The notes under the pieces: model-generated
What the model was told of the DNA's origin: nothing
The model's input: the letters and a program-made list of their open reading frames with translations, nothing else
The model's database searches: none
Program-made: the position numbers and the translations under genes
DNA from: Planctomycetota bacterium
Lineage (GTDB): Bacteria > Planctomycetota > E44-bin39
Assembly (NCBI GenBank): GCA_004376375.1
Contig: SOJX01000135.1
Location: forward strand, 1-48,030
Direction: 5' to 3'
DNA: 48,030 nucleotides
Shown: piece after piece, positions 8,445 to 16,712 of the stretch
Position numbering within the stretch: position 1 is the first letter of the stretch
Layout of the letters: each line of letters begins with the position of its first letter

Positions 8445-9020
8445 ATGGGTACAATAAAAGATTTGATGACAATATATAAAGATTATCTGGAGAGAATAAA
8501 ATCTGAAATAACTACTTCCGGAGATGTTTGCGTACCAGAATATATAAGAGTTTTAGAAATTACAAGAGACCAGTTAACTCCCCTTGAAAATTTACTTGAA
8601 AAATATGAAAATAAAAATCAAGAAGCTCTGGCAAAAAAAACTGATCGTTTTAAAAGAAAACACTCTAAAAAAGGGCTGACGGATATAATAAAATTATTTG
8701 GAAAAGAATTAGAAAAGGAAATGCAAAAACTAAGGGATAAAATAATTGAAGTTAAAAAAGAAAGAGATGAGAAAAAAGAAATTGCAGATGAACAAAAAAA
8801 AGAACTAAAGGATTATTTCTTTTTTGGAGCAGAAAGGAAGCTTAAACTTATTGCTGGACAAAACATAACACAAACTAATTATTCTGAAAGCGTACTTGAT
8901 GAATTCGTAAAAAAAGTGAAATCTGATAAAAGATTACATGATCCTTTTGATGTGGGTATGTCTTATTTTATTTTAAATTGTTTTCTTGAAGTGCTTGAAT
9001 CAAAAACACAACCAGACTGA
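8445..9020 (+). CDS. Hypothetical coiled-coil protein of the AT-rich island
   Basis: 191 residues, not recognised. The middle (~40-125) is lysine/glutamate-rich and strongly helical (repeated KKERDEKKE-type sequence), suggesting a coiled coil; the ends look globular. Shine-Dalgarno TTGGAG lies upstream of the ATG. The base composition is clearly more AT-rich than the flanking genes at 5.9-8.4 kb, consistent with recent acquisition together with the genes up to 12.4 kb. A partner role for the RelA/SpoT-domain gene 500 bp downstream is possible but unsupported. Confidence 0.6.
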   Translation: MGTIKDLMTIYKDYLERIKSEITTSGDVCVPEYIRVLEITRDQLTPLENLLEKYENKNQEALAKKTDRFKRKHSKKGLTDIIKLFGKELEKEMQKLRDKIIEVKKERDEKKEIADEQKKELKDYFFFGAERKLKLIAGQNITQTNYSESVLDEFVKKVKSDKRLHDPFDVGMSYFILNCFLEVLESKTQPD

Positions 9021-9060
9021 GAAATTCCAAATGGCAAATAGAAAATACACAATAACAAAT

Positions 9061-9275
9061 AATTTGCATGCAAATTCCCGCGGTTGCCCGCATGTTACCC
9101 GCGCCGCCCGCCGCGCGATAAATTGTAGGGGCGCAGAACAAGCGCATACTGCGCCCGATTAATAATGCGCGGTATTCCGCACAAATAAAGCTCCAACGGA
9201 GCGACCCATGACAGCCCATGGCGTCAGCCATGGGAAAAGAATCCCCCAAAAAACAACCCGCCCTGTAAGGGCGGG
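9061..9275. repeat. Cluster of REP-like palindromes
   Basis: No gene is seen between 9021 and 9527. The stretch holds a 16-bp palindrome AATTTGCATGCAAATT (9061-9076), a stem GGGCGCAG/CTGCGCCC (9129-9156) beginning with TGTAGGGGCG, a stem CCCATGG/CCATGGG (9215-9234), and a perfect stem CCCGCCCT/AGGGCGGG (9257-9275). The TGTAGGGGCG start recurs at 12804, so these are dispersed repeats. Confidence 0.75.
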
Positions 9276-9527
9276 ACAAAGATATATAACGATTCCTGAT
9301 TCCCTGAATAATCAATAATAATTTGAGTATGCCCCCAGATATCTTATGGGATTATTCGTTTCGGTGAAAACCAAAGCCCTCTAACTGGATTAATTGAAAT
9401 ATCTGAGAATAACATCACTCATATTTAATATATATTTTAACTGTTATTAAATCCCAAATATATTATAGTAACAGAGATAACTATTCATTATTTTTTAAAA
9501 AAGTCTATTTGGGATAGGAGGGAGTAT

Positions 9528-10607
9528 ATGGATACCTCAAAGCCCAAGCAGTGGACGAAACTCTATACAGAGAAACTGCCAATACTTCGCGGTTTTACAA
9601 ATAAGCTTCATGAGTTGGTAATAGCCCTACTCGAAAAACGCCAAATTGATTATGCCCAATCAGAAAAAAGAACCAAGACCGTTGAGAGCTTTAAAGAGAA
9701 AACTGAAAAAAGGGGCAAGAGTTATAGTAATCCCATTGATGAAATAACAGATGCTTGCGGTATTAGGATAATTGCATATTACAAAGAAGATGTTGAGGCT
9801 ATATGCGATATGATAAAGGAAGAATTCTATGTAGATGATGCAAACTCTGTAGACAAATCAGCAATCCTTGAACCTGATAGATTTGGTTATTTATCTGTAC
9901 ATTTTGTCATTAAGCTCTCTTCCCCAAGAAAAGACCTTCCCGAATGGTCTAGTTACATGAATATTCTCGCGGAAATTCAAGTTAGAACTGTTCTGCAGCA
10001 TGCATGGGCTTTGATTGACCACAAGCTAAGATATAAAAGTACGGAAAATACTCCACGAAGCCTTTGGCGCCCGTTGTATTGCTTTAGCGCACTCTTTGAA
10101 CTCGCGGATAGAGAATTCTCAAACCTAAGAGAACAAAAAGCTTTATTACAGGAAGCATATACTAGAGGTATCAATAAAGGTGAATTGGATATCGATTTAA
10201 ATAATGATTCGATATACTCATATATTAAAAAGTACATAAATGTTGATAAGTGGATTAAGTTGGGGCTAGATATGGGGTGTAAAAAAGCCGATTTAAGTGA
10301 CCCTAATTTATCTATTCCGCGTCCGCCTTACTTTGATAGCATTTTAGGCTTACTCAAGCTGTGTGAAATACATAGTATAAAAGAATTGAACGATTCTCTT
10401 GATGAAACTGATAAGGAATCCGAGAGGTTGATGAAGGAAATTATACATAAATCAACTGAATCTGGCTTTACTCCATTTAGCGTACCTCGGGATTTAATGC
10501 TAATTAAGTTGTTATGTAAATATAAAAATAAAGATATAACTACTATTATAGAAAAAACCCACTACGAACCAAGGTTAACTGGTGCAATCAAAGAAGTGCT
10601 ATCCTAA
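9528..10607 (+). CDS. RelA/SpoT-domain (small alarmone synthetase-like) protein
   Basis: 359 residues. Residues ~40-190 carry the RelA/SpoT nucleotidyltransferase pattern: ITDACGIRIIAYYKEDVE, FGYLSVHFVIKL and EIQVRTVLQHAWALIDHKL. Enzymes of this family transfer pyrophosphate from ATP to GDP/GTP, or in toxSAS members to ATP or tRNA. The hydrolase (HD) domain and regulatory TGS/ACT domains of long RSH proteins are absent. The last ~150 residues are an unrecognised helical extension. Good Shine-Dalgarno (TAGGAGGG) before ATG 9528. AT-rich composition and an island setting suggest an accessory, possibly toxin- or defence-type, enzyme rather than the housekeeping RSH. Confidence 0.75.
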   Translation: MDTSKPKQWTKLYTEKLPILRGFTNKLHELVIALLEKRQIDYAQSEKRTKTVESFKEKTEKRGKSYSNPIDEITDACGIRIIAYYKEDVEAICDMIKEEFYVDDANSVDKSAILEPDRFGYLSVHFVIKLSSPRKDLPEWSSYMNILAEIQVRTVLQHAWALIDHKLRYKSTENTPRSLWRPLYCFSALFELADREFSNLREQKALLQEAYTRGINKGELDIDLNNDSIYSYIKKYINVDKWIKLGLDMGCKKADLSDPNLSIPRPPYFDSILGLLKLCEIHSIKELNDSLDETDKESERLMKEIIHKSTESGFTPFSVPRDLMLIKLLCKYKNKDITTIIEKTHYEPRLTGAIKEVLS

Positions 10608-10749
10608 AGATTAGAAACCCCTCGCATAAAACGACCTGCCGAACGGGAAACACCCGAACCCAGCACGAGAGTGTATATCCCTTTGATTAATTAAACACCA
10701 AATCTCATTAAATCCTCCGGATACATACTGAATAAATAGAATAAATAAT

Positions 10750-10824
10750 AAATAGGAACAGTCACCTATTTATCTTGATAAGGCATATGTTTTCTGTAAA
10801 TAAAATAGGTGGCTGGCCCTATTT
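10750..10824. repeat. Inverted pair of 22-bp AAATAGG...CCTATTT elements
   Basis: An AAATAGG...CCTATTT unit at 10750-10771 and a second unit at 10803-10824 in opposite orientation match imperfectly and can fold into one long hairpin or two short ones. This resembles paired REP (REPIN) units. The whole gap 10608-10842 holds no gene. Confidence 0.65.
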
Positions 10825-10842
10825 GTTCAATCCCATAAAACA

Positions 10843-11181
10843 CTAAAAAAACGACACGATCAACCCGATAATTGACGCAAATAACGTAATAGCAGAAACA
10901 GTCATACTGGCCCACGTCCAGAAAACGACTACTTCATTTCTCTTTGCCTGCTCTTGTATGGGAAAAGCGTCCACTGCATCTGATGTTGTTCCCGAATTGG
11001 ACATTTCTTCGATAGCCTGATTATAGGCATTTCGCACCGCTTGATTAGACAAGAAAACAAGTATGGTAAAAACAATAACAACCCACCACAGTATGTTGTG
11101 CGTACTAGAATATAACCTCCATAATGCTATCGCGGAGAATGCGTAAATTACATATGGCAGATATGAAACAACGGCCTGCAT
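10843..11181 (-). CDS. Small three-helix membrane protein
   Basis: 112 residues with three clear hydrophobic helices (about 5-25, 30-47, 88-112) and a short polar segment (~55-85) between the second and third. Not recognised as a named family. The start at 11181 is supported by AGGAG eight bases upstream. It lies in the AT-rich island next to another small leftward gene. Confidence 0.6.
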   Translation of the reverse strand: MQAVVSYLPYVIYAFSAIALWRLYSSTHNILWWVVIVFTILVFLSNQAVRNAYNQAIEEMSNSGTTSDAVDAFPIQEQAKRNEVVVFWTWASMTVSAITLFASIIGLIVSFF

Positions 11182-11230
11182 TGCTGTCTCCTACCTGATT
11201 CTGCATGCGGTTTGGAAGGACATATTATTT

Positions 11231-11431
11231 CTACATGCGCTTCAAGCCTGGATTGAGTGGGCCTTGTTTTTCTAATTTAGTGACCTTCTCGCGCAAGTCA
11301 TCAACAGCGCTTGCAATCAAATCGAGAGCCATAATTGTCTGATCTCGAAGATTAAAGTCGTGGGGTTCGAGCGGTTTGGTTGCGTCGTGTTGAAAGATTT
11401 CATTGATCTTTTTCTTTAGAGATTCAGGCAT
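11231..11431 (-). CDS. Small soluble hypothetical protein
   Basis: 66 residues, predicted mostly helical, containing LRDQTIMALDLIASAVDDLR and ending in a short proline/glycine tail. No family recognised. A strong Shine-Dalgarno (AGGGAGGAAG) precedes the ATG at 11431, which argues that it is a real gene. Probably co-transcribed with the membrane protein 50 bp downstream. Confidence 0.55.
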   Translation of the reverse strand: MPESLKKKINEIFQHDATKPLEPHDFNLRDQTIMALDLIASAVDDLREKVTKLEKQGPLNPGLKRM

Positions 11432-11633
11432 AACTTCCTCCCTGGTTTGCTGCTGGTAAAATGGTAGGTATGAATTATATAACGACCGCGGCTTTCAGTC
11501 AAGGAATATTGAGAGATATACGGCCTTTTAGTGTTAATCTATTTGTTTTGTAATGTGCAATAGCTATTGAGTTTTCTTATTTGGTAATGTATAATCTTTA
11601 TAATTCTATGTGTCTTTTTTAAAGGGAGGAGAT

Positions 11634-11948
11634 ATGCCAGATAATACAGATTTTATTGGTCATGCAAAGCGGGAGGAAATCGCGAACAAACTAAATAGCA
11701 GAACACAAGGAATGGCTGGTGCGGGCGTTTGTCCTATGTGCAAAAGAAATGACTGGTTAGTTGGGGACGGCTATATTCATATCCCAATAACTAATAAAAT
11801 GATGCATCTTCAGATAGGGGGGCGGGCTATCCCCTCTGTTATAATTATATGCAAGAATTGCGGGTTTGTTAGCCACCACTCTTTAGCTGTCTTGGGATAC
11901 CCTATTGAGGAGATAACAGGTAAGGAGGCTGCTGAGAATGGACAATAG
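11634..11948 (+). CDS. Small zinc-ribbon protein
   Basis: 104 residues. Two CxxC pairs, CPMC and CKNC, separated by ~40 residues are typical of a zinc ribbon, perhaps nucleic-acid or protein binding. The ATG at 11634 was chosen because GGGAGGAG directly precedes it; an in-frame GTG at 11610 lacks this. The stop overlaps the start of the next gene by 11 bp, so they form a unit. Function unknown. Confidence 0.65.
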   Translation: MPDNTDFIGHAKREEIANKLNSRTQGMAGAGVCPMCKRNDWLVGDGYIHIPITNKMMHLQIGGRAIPSVIIICKNCGFVSHHSLAVLGYPIEEITGKEAAENGQ

Positions 11949-12378
11949 TGACCCAATAAACTTTTCAGAAAAAGTTCCTTTAGAAGCTATTGTCACTATA
12001 GATTTGCCGGCTAATCGTTGGATTATTAATCCAAAAAATATTAGATCGCGTATAACGGAGTACGATAACGAGCGCTTTATTCCAAGAAGATGGCTTCCAT
12101 ATTTAGGTTTCGTCGTGACGTTTGTGGTGGCAATTGCTGGCATTATTATCAGTGCAGTTTTATGCGACGAACTTTCAACCAAACAACTTGCTGTTTGCAT
12201 ATGCTTTGTTTTTGCATTCGCGATTTGCCTTTACCAATCGACATTAAAGATGATCTTGGAAATACAAAAACAGAAAGCGAATAAAATGACGATCGATAAC
12301 GTTATGGAAAATATCGAAAGCGATAAACAGGGGGATTATAAATACAAAAAACAAGATGCCAATATGGAAAAAATCTAA
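11938..12378 (+). CDS. Two-helix membrane protein
   Basis: 146 residues. Polar N-terminus (~1-55), two membrane helices (about 58-80 and 86-104), then a charged helical C-terminal tail. Start ATG 11938 overlaps the zinc-ribbon gene and has AAGGAGG upstream. Not recognised; the pairing of a zinc ribbon with a small membrane protein recurs in the 44.9 kb gene, but no similarity between them is evident. The last gene of the AT-rich island. Confidence 0.6.
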   Translation: MDNSDPINFSEKVPLEAIVTIDLPANRWIINPKNIRSRITEYDNERFIPRRWLPYLGFVVTFVVAIAGIIISAVLCDELSTKQLAVCICFVFAFAICLYQSTLKMILEIQKQKANKMTIDNVMENIESDKQGDYKYKKQDANMEKI

Positions 12379-12486
12379 GGAAAACTACATAGATAATTAT
12401 CGGGAATATTATCTTGATCATATTCACCGGACGATTCCTGATTATAATTTAATTTATGCGATATTTACTATTCAGGCTCGGGGAAA

Positions 12487-12524
12487 TCGGGTTGCAGGTT
12501 TCAGGTTTTGGGTTTCAGGTCGGG
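12487..12524. repeat. Heptamer array of GGTTTCA type
   Basis: Consecutive 7-bp units GGTTGCA, GGTTTCA, GGTTTTG, GGTTTCA in the gap between the island and the next leftward gene. The gap 12379-12867 holds no supported gene; it also contains a terminator and a REP pair. Confidence 0.75.
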
Positions 12525-12741
12525 AAAAACTGTGTAATTTTTACATTTAACAAAACTCGTGCCGAAAAATTTCAGCGTTACAAATGCGGCGCATATGTCA
12601 CAAAATTTCGGCTTCCGAACACCCCATCTGGCCTGATTCACCCCTCATGCACCGCTTATGTCGGCCCACACAGGGGGTACAAGGGGGTCATCGCACCGAA
12701 AAAAGTGGCGATTTTCAGCAGAATTTTACAAAACTTTTACA

Positions 12742-12784
12742 CAAAAAAAACAACAGTGTGGCCTGTCAGGCCACACTTTTAAAT
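12742..12784. terminator. Bidirectional intrinsic terminator
   Basis: Perfect stem GTGTGGCC (12756-12763) / GGCCACAC (12769-12776), loop TGTCA, followed by TTTT on the plus strand and preceded by a run of A's that is a T-run on the minus strand. It sits between convergent genes ending at 12378 (plus) and 12868 (minus), so it can serve both. Confidence 0.75.
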
Positions 12785-12803
12785 CACAATCCGGCCATTA
12801 AAA

Positions 12804-12864
12804 TGTAGGGGCGACGCGGCGCGTCGCCCATTAAAAACGGGCGACCCAACGGGTCGCCCCTACA
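12804..12864. repeat. REP-like inverted repeat TGTAGGGGCGAC
   Basis: TGTAGGGGCGAC at 12804-12815 is exactly mirrored by GTCGCCCCTACA at 12853-12864. Each half also forms its own hairpin (GGGCGACGC/GCGTCGCCC and GGGCGACCC/GGGTCGCCC). The same TGTAGGGGCG start is present at 9124. Confidence 0.85.
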
Positions 12865-12867
12865 ATA

Positions 12868-15279
12868 TTATTTTTTTCGCGCGGCAAAAAGTCCAATCAG
12901 CAGAATGAGAAAACACATCGTCCTGATAAGATATGACTCGCCGAGAATCTCCCGCGCAACAAGATACGCGGGTGTGACAACGGTATAACGCACAACCTTT
13001 TTCGCGGCCGTGTTCTTCCGAATCTTTAACGCGGCCGCCGGGCTGTTGCGGTAATAACACCTGATAAAAGAGCGGCCCAGACTGTATCGCGAAAGGACGC
13101 CGTCGCGAAACCTTCTCAGCGTTTCCAGTTTCGCGAAGTCCGATGCCGGGACATGATACCTGCCGGTATGATTTGCAACGAGAACAAAGCACACCGATGC
13201 CTGTCCGGAGGCGGTTGCTTCGTAACAAGCAGTGGCGAGGAAGCAACCGCCGCCGGAACTGCTTTTCTTTTCATTATTAAAGAATCCCTCGGTCTCCGAA
13301 ACGGCTTTGAAAAAACCGAGCTCGCGCTCTTCGATGTTGCCGACCGCATCTTTTGCCCTGACCAGAATCGAATACTTCACCGCGTTCAGCCAGGGCACAT
13401 CGTCGGTAACGAACGACCATGAAGACAACCCGCCCGGTTTGAAGTATACGGGCGCCGGCGTGAACATGCCGGCCGCGGGATCGTAATAGGAGTTGTATCC
13501 GTCGCGTACGGCAAGCTCGAGAGATACAAGCCCGGCAGCATCGTCGCCCGACCAGCCCGTGATAACCGCAGGCGGTTTCATTTCCTCCGTCAATACTGTT
13601 TCGAGCGTCGTCGCAGGAGGAACCCGGTCGTTTCTGAAAACGCGGAAATCGTACGCAACGGAAGGCGCGATATTCTGAACGATGATAAACAGTTTTTCAT
13701 TGCAGTTTTCCTGAAAGAGTGTGGCAGGAACTTTCGTCTCGATCGTTTCTCCGGCGGTTACAACGCCGCTTCCCGCGTCTACTCCCGAGCTGATTTCACC
13801 GGCGCCGCCGACGCGCACATAGTAATCGCCGTCAGTGTCAACGCTCCACCTGACAACGGCATCTGCATTCGGTCCGATTACTCCGAGCGGGGTATTGGGA
13901 AACTCAATCGATATATTCGGCAGATTCCCGTCAATTGAAAAGTTAACAGCCGCTGTCACCGGGCCGATATTGCCGCCGGTATCTGTGGCGCGAGCCGAAA
14001 CCGTGTAGCTGTAAGCATCCTCGAAATTCATCACGGCAGCATTCATAAACCAGTTCCCATGGCCAGTTACGGCAAAAAACAAAGGCGTGGTTGAGCTGAA
14101 GGCCAGCGTTTCATTATCCCAGTAAAGGTCGTCGCCGACGTCGTGCAACAGCAGTTCCACCAGCGCAACGCTGCCGCCCCCGGTATCGGAAGCAACACCG
14201 CTGAAATGCGTTACGCCTGCAAGCACCTGGCCGTCGTTGGGGTAATTAACATTTGCCCCGGGTGGTGCATGGTCATCGTAAACAGTGCATTCGCGAAACC
14301 CGAAATTGAGTGGAGCGCCGGATTCAAAACACGTTACAAAAACGGTTATCGCAGCATTGTCGGGCTCGAGGTCATTATCGCGGTCGAGGATTATACTTTC
14401 CGTCACGCCCGCCTTGACGATGCCGGAACAAATGCTGGCTCCGCTGTCGGGGCTGCCGTCGCCGCCCGACTGGATTTCGTAGGCAGCGTCCTGATCGCAT
14501 GTGAATTCCAGTGGAGGAGCAGCGGTATCGCCGTAGACCAGTACGGCCCCGGAAAATACCGTTACAACTGGAAGGCCCGGCGGGTTCGTCGTAAACGACC
14601 CGGTTCCGGACCAGGGAGATTCCTGGCCGATGGAGTTTATTGCTTTTACCCGATAAGAATACTCCCTGTCCGCGGCCAATCCTGCTTCGAGAAAAAACGT
14701 CTCCGTTGTGACCGCCAGGGACAGCCAGTTTTTTCCTTTCCCCTTTTGCTCAAGTTCGTACTGCGTTCCGGCCGGATTCCCGTTCGCATTCCAACTGATC
14801 GTAACGGACGTCGTCGTAATATCGGAAAACCCGGGCTTGCCCGGAATTGCCGGAGCCTCAACTGCAAAAGCCGGAGCGCTTGTGGCAAAAACAAACGCAA
14901 GCACGCCGGTTATAATTGCGCATATTGTATGGCTGCCGTTTCCCCAGAAAACCGAAGAGCTGCTTTCCGCCTTCGGCCCTCTGAACTCGATATTTTCATC
15001 TCCGGGTTTTCGAAAGAAAACCATGTAGCCGAGTATCAGGAGGATAAATAAGCCCAGTATGCAAGATACGAAAAACACGGCAAAGGCTGAAGCGCTGTTT
15101 TTCAACAGGCGCCACAGCAGTGTGATGATGAAAAGGTAGGTTGTCACGGCAACCAGAAAAAACGCTACCCGGGTTTTTCCCTTGAAAGATGGGAAACGCA
15201 GAATGACAAGGATGAGAGCACAACCGTAGCCCAGTAAGAACGTGATTAACTCATTCATCAAAGGCTGAAGCATTTGCAT
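12868..15279 (-). CDS. Surface protein with fibronectin-III/Ig-like domains and C-terminal CFI-box
   Basis: 803 residues. Four hydrophobic segments lie in the first ~145 residues; the fourth looks like an internal signal peptide ending ATSAPAFA|VEAP. A fibronectin type III domain follows (~148-235: PGFSDITTTSVTISWNANG), then several beta-sandwich-like repeats. The C-terminal region starts with CFLATACYE and continues with LETLRRFRDGVLSRYSLG, YYRNSPAAA and a last membrane helix. This is the pattern of CFI-box C-terminal domains found on exported proteins. Likely anchored in the envelope with its body outside. The three membrane helices before the signal-like helix are unusual and could come from fusion to an upstream small membrane protein. 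Confidence 0.65.
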   Translation of the reverse strand: MQMLQPLMNELITFLLGYGCALILVILRFPSFKGKTRVAFFLVAVTTYLFIITLLWRLLKNSASAFAVFFVSCILGLFILLILGYMVFFRKPGDENIEFRGPKAESSSSVFWGNGSHTICAIITGVLAFVFATSAPAFAVEAPAIPGKPGFSDITTTSVTISWNANGNPAGTQYELEQKGKGKNWLSLAVTTETFFLEAGLAADREYSYRVKAINSIGQESPWSGTGSFTTNPPGLPVVTVFSGAVLVYGDTAAPPLEFTCDQDAAYEIQSGGDGSPDSGASICSGIVKAGVTESIILDRDNDLEPDNAAITVFVTCFESGAPLNFGFRECTVYDDHAPPGANVNYPNDGQVLAGVTHFSGVASDTGGGSVALVELLLHDVGDDLYWDNETLAFSSTTPLFFAVTGHGNWFMNAAVMNFEDAYSYTVSARATDTGGNIGPVTAAVNFSIDGNLPNISIEFPNTPLGVIGPNADAVVRWSVDTDGDYYVRVGGAGEISSGVDAGSGVVTAGETIETKVPATLFQENCNEKLFIIVQNIAPSVAYDFRVFRNDRVPPATTLETVLTEEMKPPAVITGWSGDDAAGLVSLELAVRDGYNSYYDPAAGMFTPAPVYFKPGGLSSWSFVTDDVPWLNAVKYSILVRAKDAVGNIEERELGFFKAVSETEGFFNNEKKSSSGGGCFLATACYEATASGQASVCFVLVANHTGRYHVPASDFAKLETLRRFRDGVLSRYSLGRSFIRCYYRNSPAAALKIRKNTAAKKVVRYTVVTPAYLVAREILGESYLIRTMCFLILLIGLFAARKK

Positions 15280-15794
15280 AGGTCACCCCCGCATTTGAAT
15301 GCCTGTTTACAGATAACGTACCGGCAAAGGGCAGATGCGGCTTGTGAAAGATTGAGAATATCCGCCCTTTAATGCCGGATGCATATAACCCTGCAACCGC
15401 TTGATAAAAGAACCAAAATATAATTCAGCAAAACGCGAGCCATATTATCGCCGCGGAGCGTTTGAGCTATAACACCTTTCAAGAAACGGCGTTATGGCAA
15501 ACAGTATTTGCGATGGCTAAAAATGAGAACAACTCTGACTGGTAAGAATTACATGATGTCGGTAAATTCTGGAAAATGGGGCATGACAAAAGCTGTCAGT
15601 GCATATTTGAGGAATTTCATATTTTATATATTTACTTTACTGCGTGAAGCTCGTCAGGAACGACTCATGACTCACGACTCATGACTCACGACCGATGACA
15701 TAAGGCCCAGGCCTCATGCCTTATCCGGCAATTCTCGCATATTACCCCTTGTTTCCTCCTTATCAGCTTATCTCTTATATTTGCCTTGCCCGTT
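15280..15794. other. Intergenic region with CTCATGA/CTCACGA heptamers and a hairpin
   Basis: No gene supported. At 15662-15695 the units CTCATGA and CTCACGA alternate with a 7-bp period. At 15700-15724 ATAAGGC pairs with GCCTTAT. This lies downstream of the leftward metzincin gene, where the hairpin could end transcription. Confidence 0.7.
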
Positions 15795-16589
15795 TTAGTT
15801 GTCGCGGTTCGGGCCCGGTAATACCTGCTCGAGAGCCGCCCGGCTGTTGGGATGGAAATCCAACTCTTCGCCCGTAGCGGCCAGCACTCCGCTCATGATA
15901 TATCCGCTCGCGGGGCAGTGCGACAGCCCCAGTGAATGGCCGATTTCATGGGCGATTGTAGATGCAAGGTTTCTCGTGAATACGTCTGCGCCGCCTGTCC
16001 AGTGCGCGTTTGCGAGCTGCAGGACGAAGACTCCAAGCGCCTGGCCGGAATTGTTTTCGACCATTGCATTTTGCCCGCTCATATCGGACTGAGACATTCC
16101 TATTGCACCGCCGTTGGACCCGCCGTGAACCGCCATAACATTGTAGGGCTTGGGTAGCAGTTGCGAGGCCTGCCGCGATGACCCTTCGGGTGGTGCAGAT
16201 CCGTCGGCAACCGGTTCGGTTGAAAAACTGATCGACAGTCCGGAATAGCATTGACACACTACATTAATAGTCATTGTCTTGATCTCACTTGTACTCTCGG
16301 AGAGTCCAATTGATTGTATTGCCTGCTGGAGCGCTGCCTCATCAAAGTTAACATGCCATTTGTCGGTGCCGGGCACGTACTCTCCGGCGCTTCCGCCTCC
16401 ATTGCCTCCGCCGCCACCGGTGCCTGTGCCTGTGCTTGTGCCGGTGCCGGTTCCGCCTGAGGGTGCACCACCGCCGCGGGAAGATTTATGACCTCCCCCG
16501 GAACAGCTGGCAAAGAAGATTAGGGCCGTAATGACAATCAATAGGATAAGAGAACTTTTTCTGGATCCCGTTGAATACGTCGGCTTCAT
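15795..16589 (-). CDS. Metzincin (matrixin-like) zinc protease lipoprotein
   Basis: 264 residues from the ATG at 16589, chosen because AAAAGGAGA lies upstream and a lipoprotein signal follows directly (lipobox FASC, Cys29). A Gly/Thr-rich low-complexity linker (~35-68) leads to a protease domain with the zinc motif HEIGHSLGLSH (214-224) and a Met-turn in YIMSG (Met232). The three histidines bind zinc and the glutamate is catalytic, as in metzincins. Expected location: anchored in the envelope, facing the periplasm or outside. Last gene of a STAS-CAP-metzincin operon; the CAP protein has the same GTGTGTG linker style. Confidence 0.8.
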   Translation of the reverse strand: MKPTYSTGSRKSSLILLIVITALIFFASCSGGGHKSSRGGGAPSGGTGTGTSTGTGTGGGGGNGGGSAGEYVPGTDKWHVNFDEAALQQAIQSIGLSESTSEIKTMTINVVCQCYSGLSISFSTEPVADGSAPPEGSSRQASQLLPKPYNVMAVHGGSNGGAIGMSQSDMSGQNAMVENNSGQALGVFVLQLANAHWTGGADVFTRNLASTIAHEIGHSLGLSHCPASGYIMSGVLAATGEELDFHPNSRAALEQVLPGPNRDN

Positions 16590-16652
16590 ATCTATTCTCC
16601 TTTTCTGGGTTGGGTTTTCTCGACGCTCCTCCAAGGAGCAGTCCTCCCACCG

Positions 16653-16712
16653 CTACTTCTGGATGAAATCCGCTATCCAGATGTAGTACGTGGAAGTTGT
16701 GGTGCCGCCGCC
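16653..16712 (-). pseudogene. In-frame 3' continuation of the CAP gene after a UGA
   Basis: Directly after the TGA that ends the CAP gene, the same frame continues with glycines and then TSTYYIWIADFIQK before a TAG at 16653. This looks like the final beta strand of a CAP domain (aromatic-rich ...YYxWxADF). The TGA sits inside a glycine run and is one base away from GGA, so a recent nonsense mutation or an assembly error is the simplest reading; readthrough is the alternative. Confidence 0.6.

Noticed and set aside
14143..15051. Plus-strand open frame of ~300 codons
   Set aside because: Antisense to the FN3/CFI-box gene; composition Arg/Cys-rich as expected for a shadow frame.
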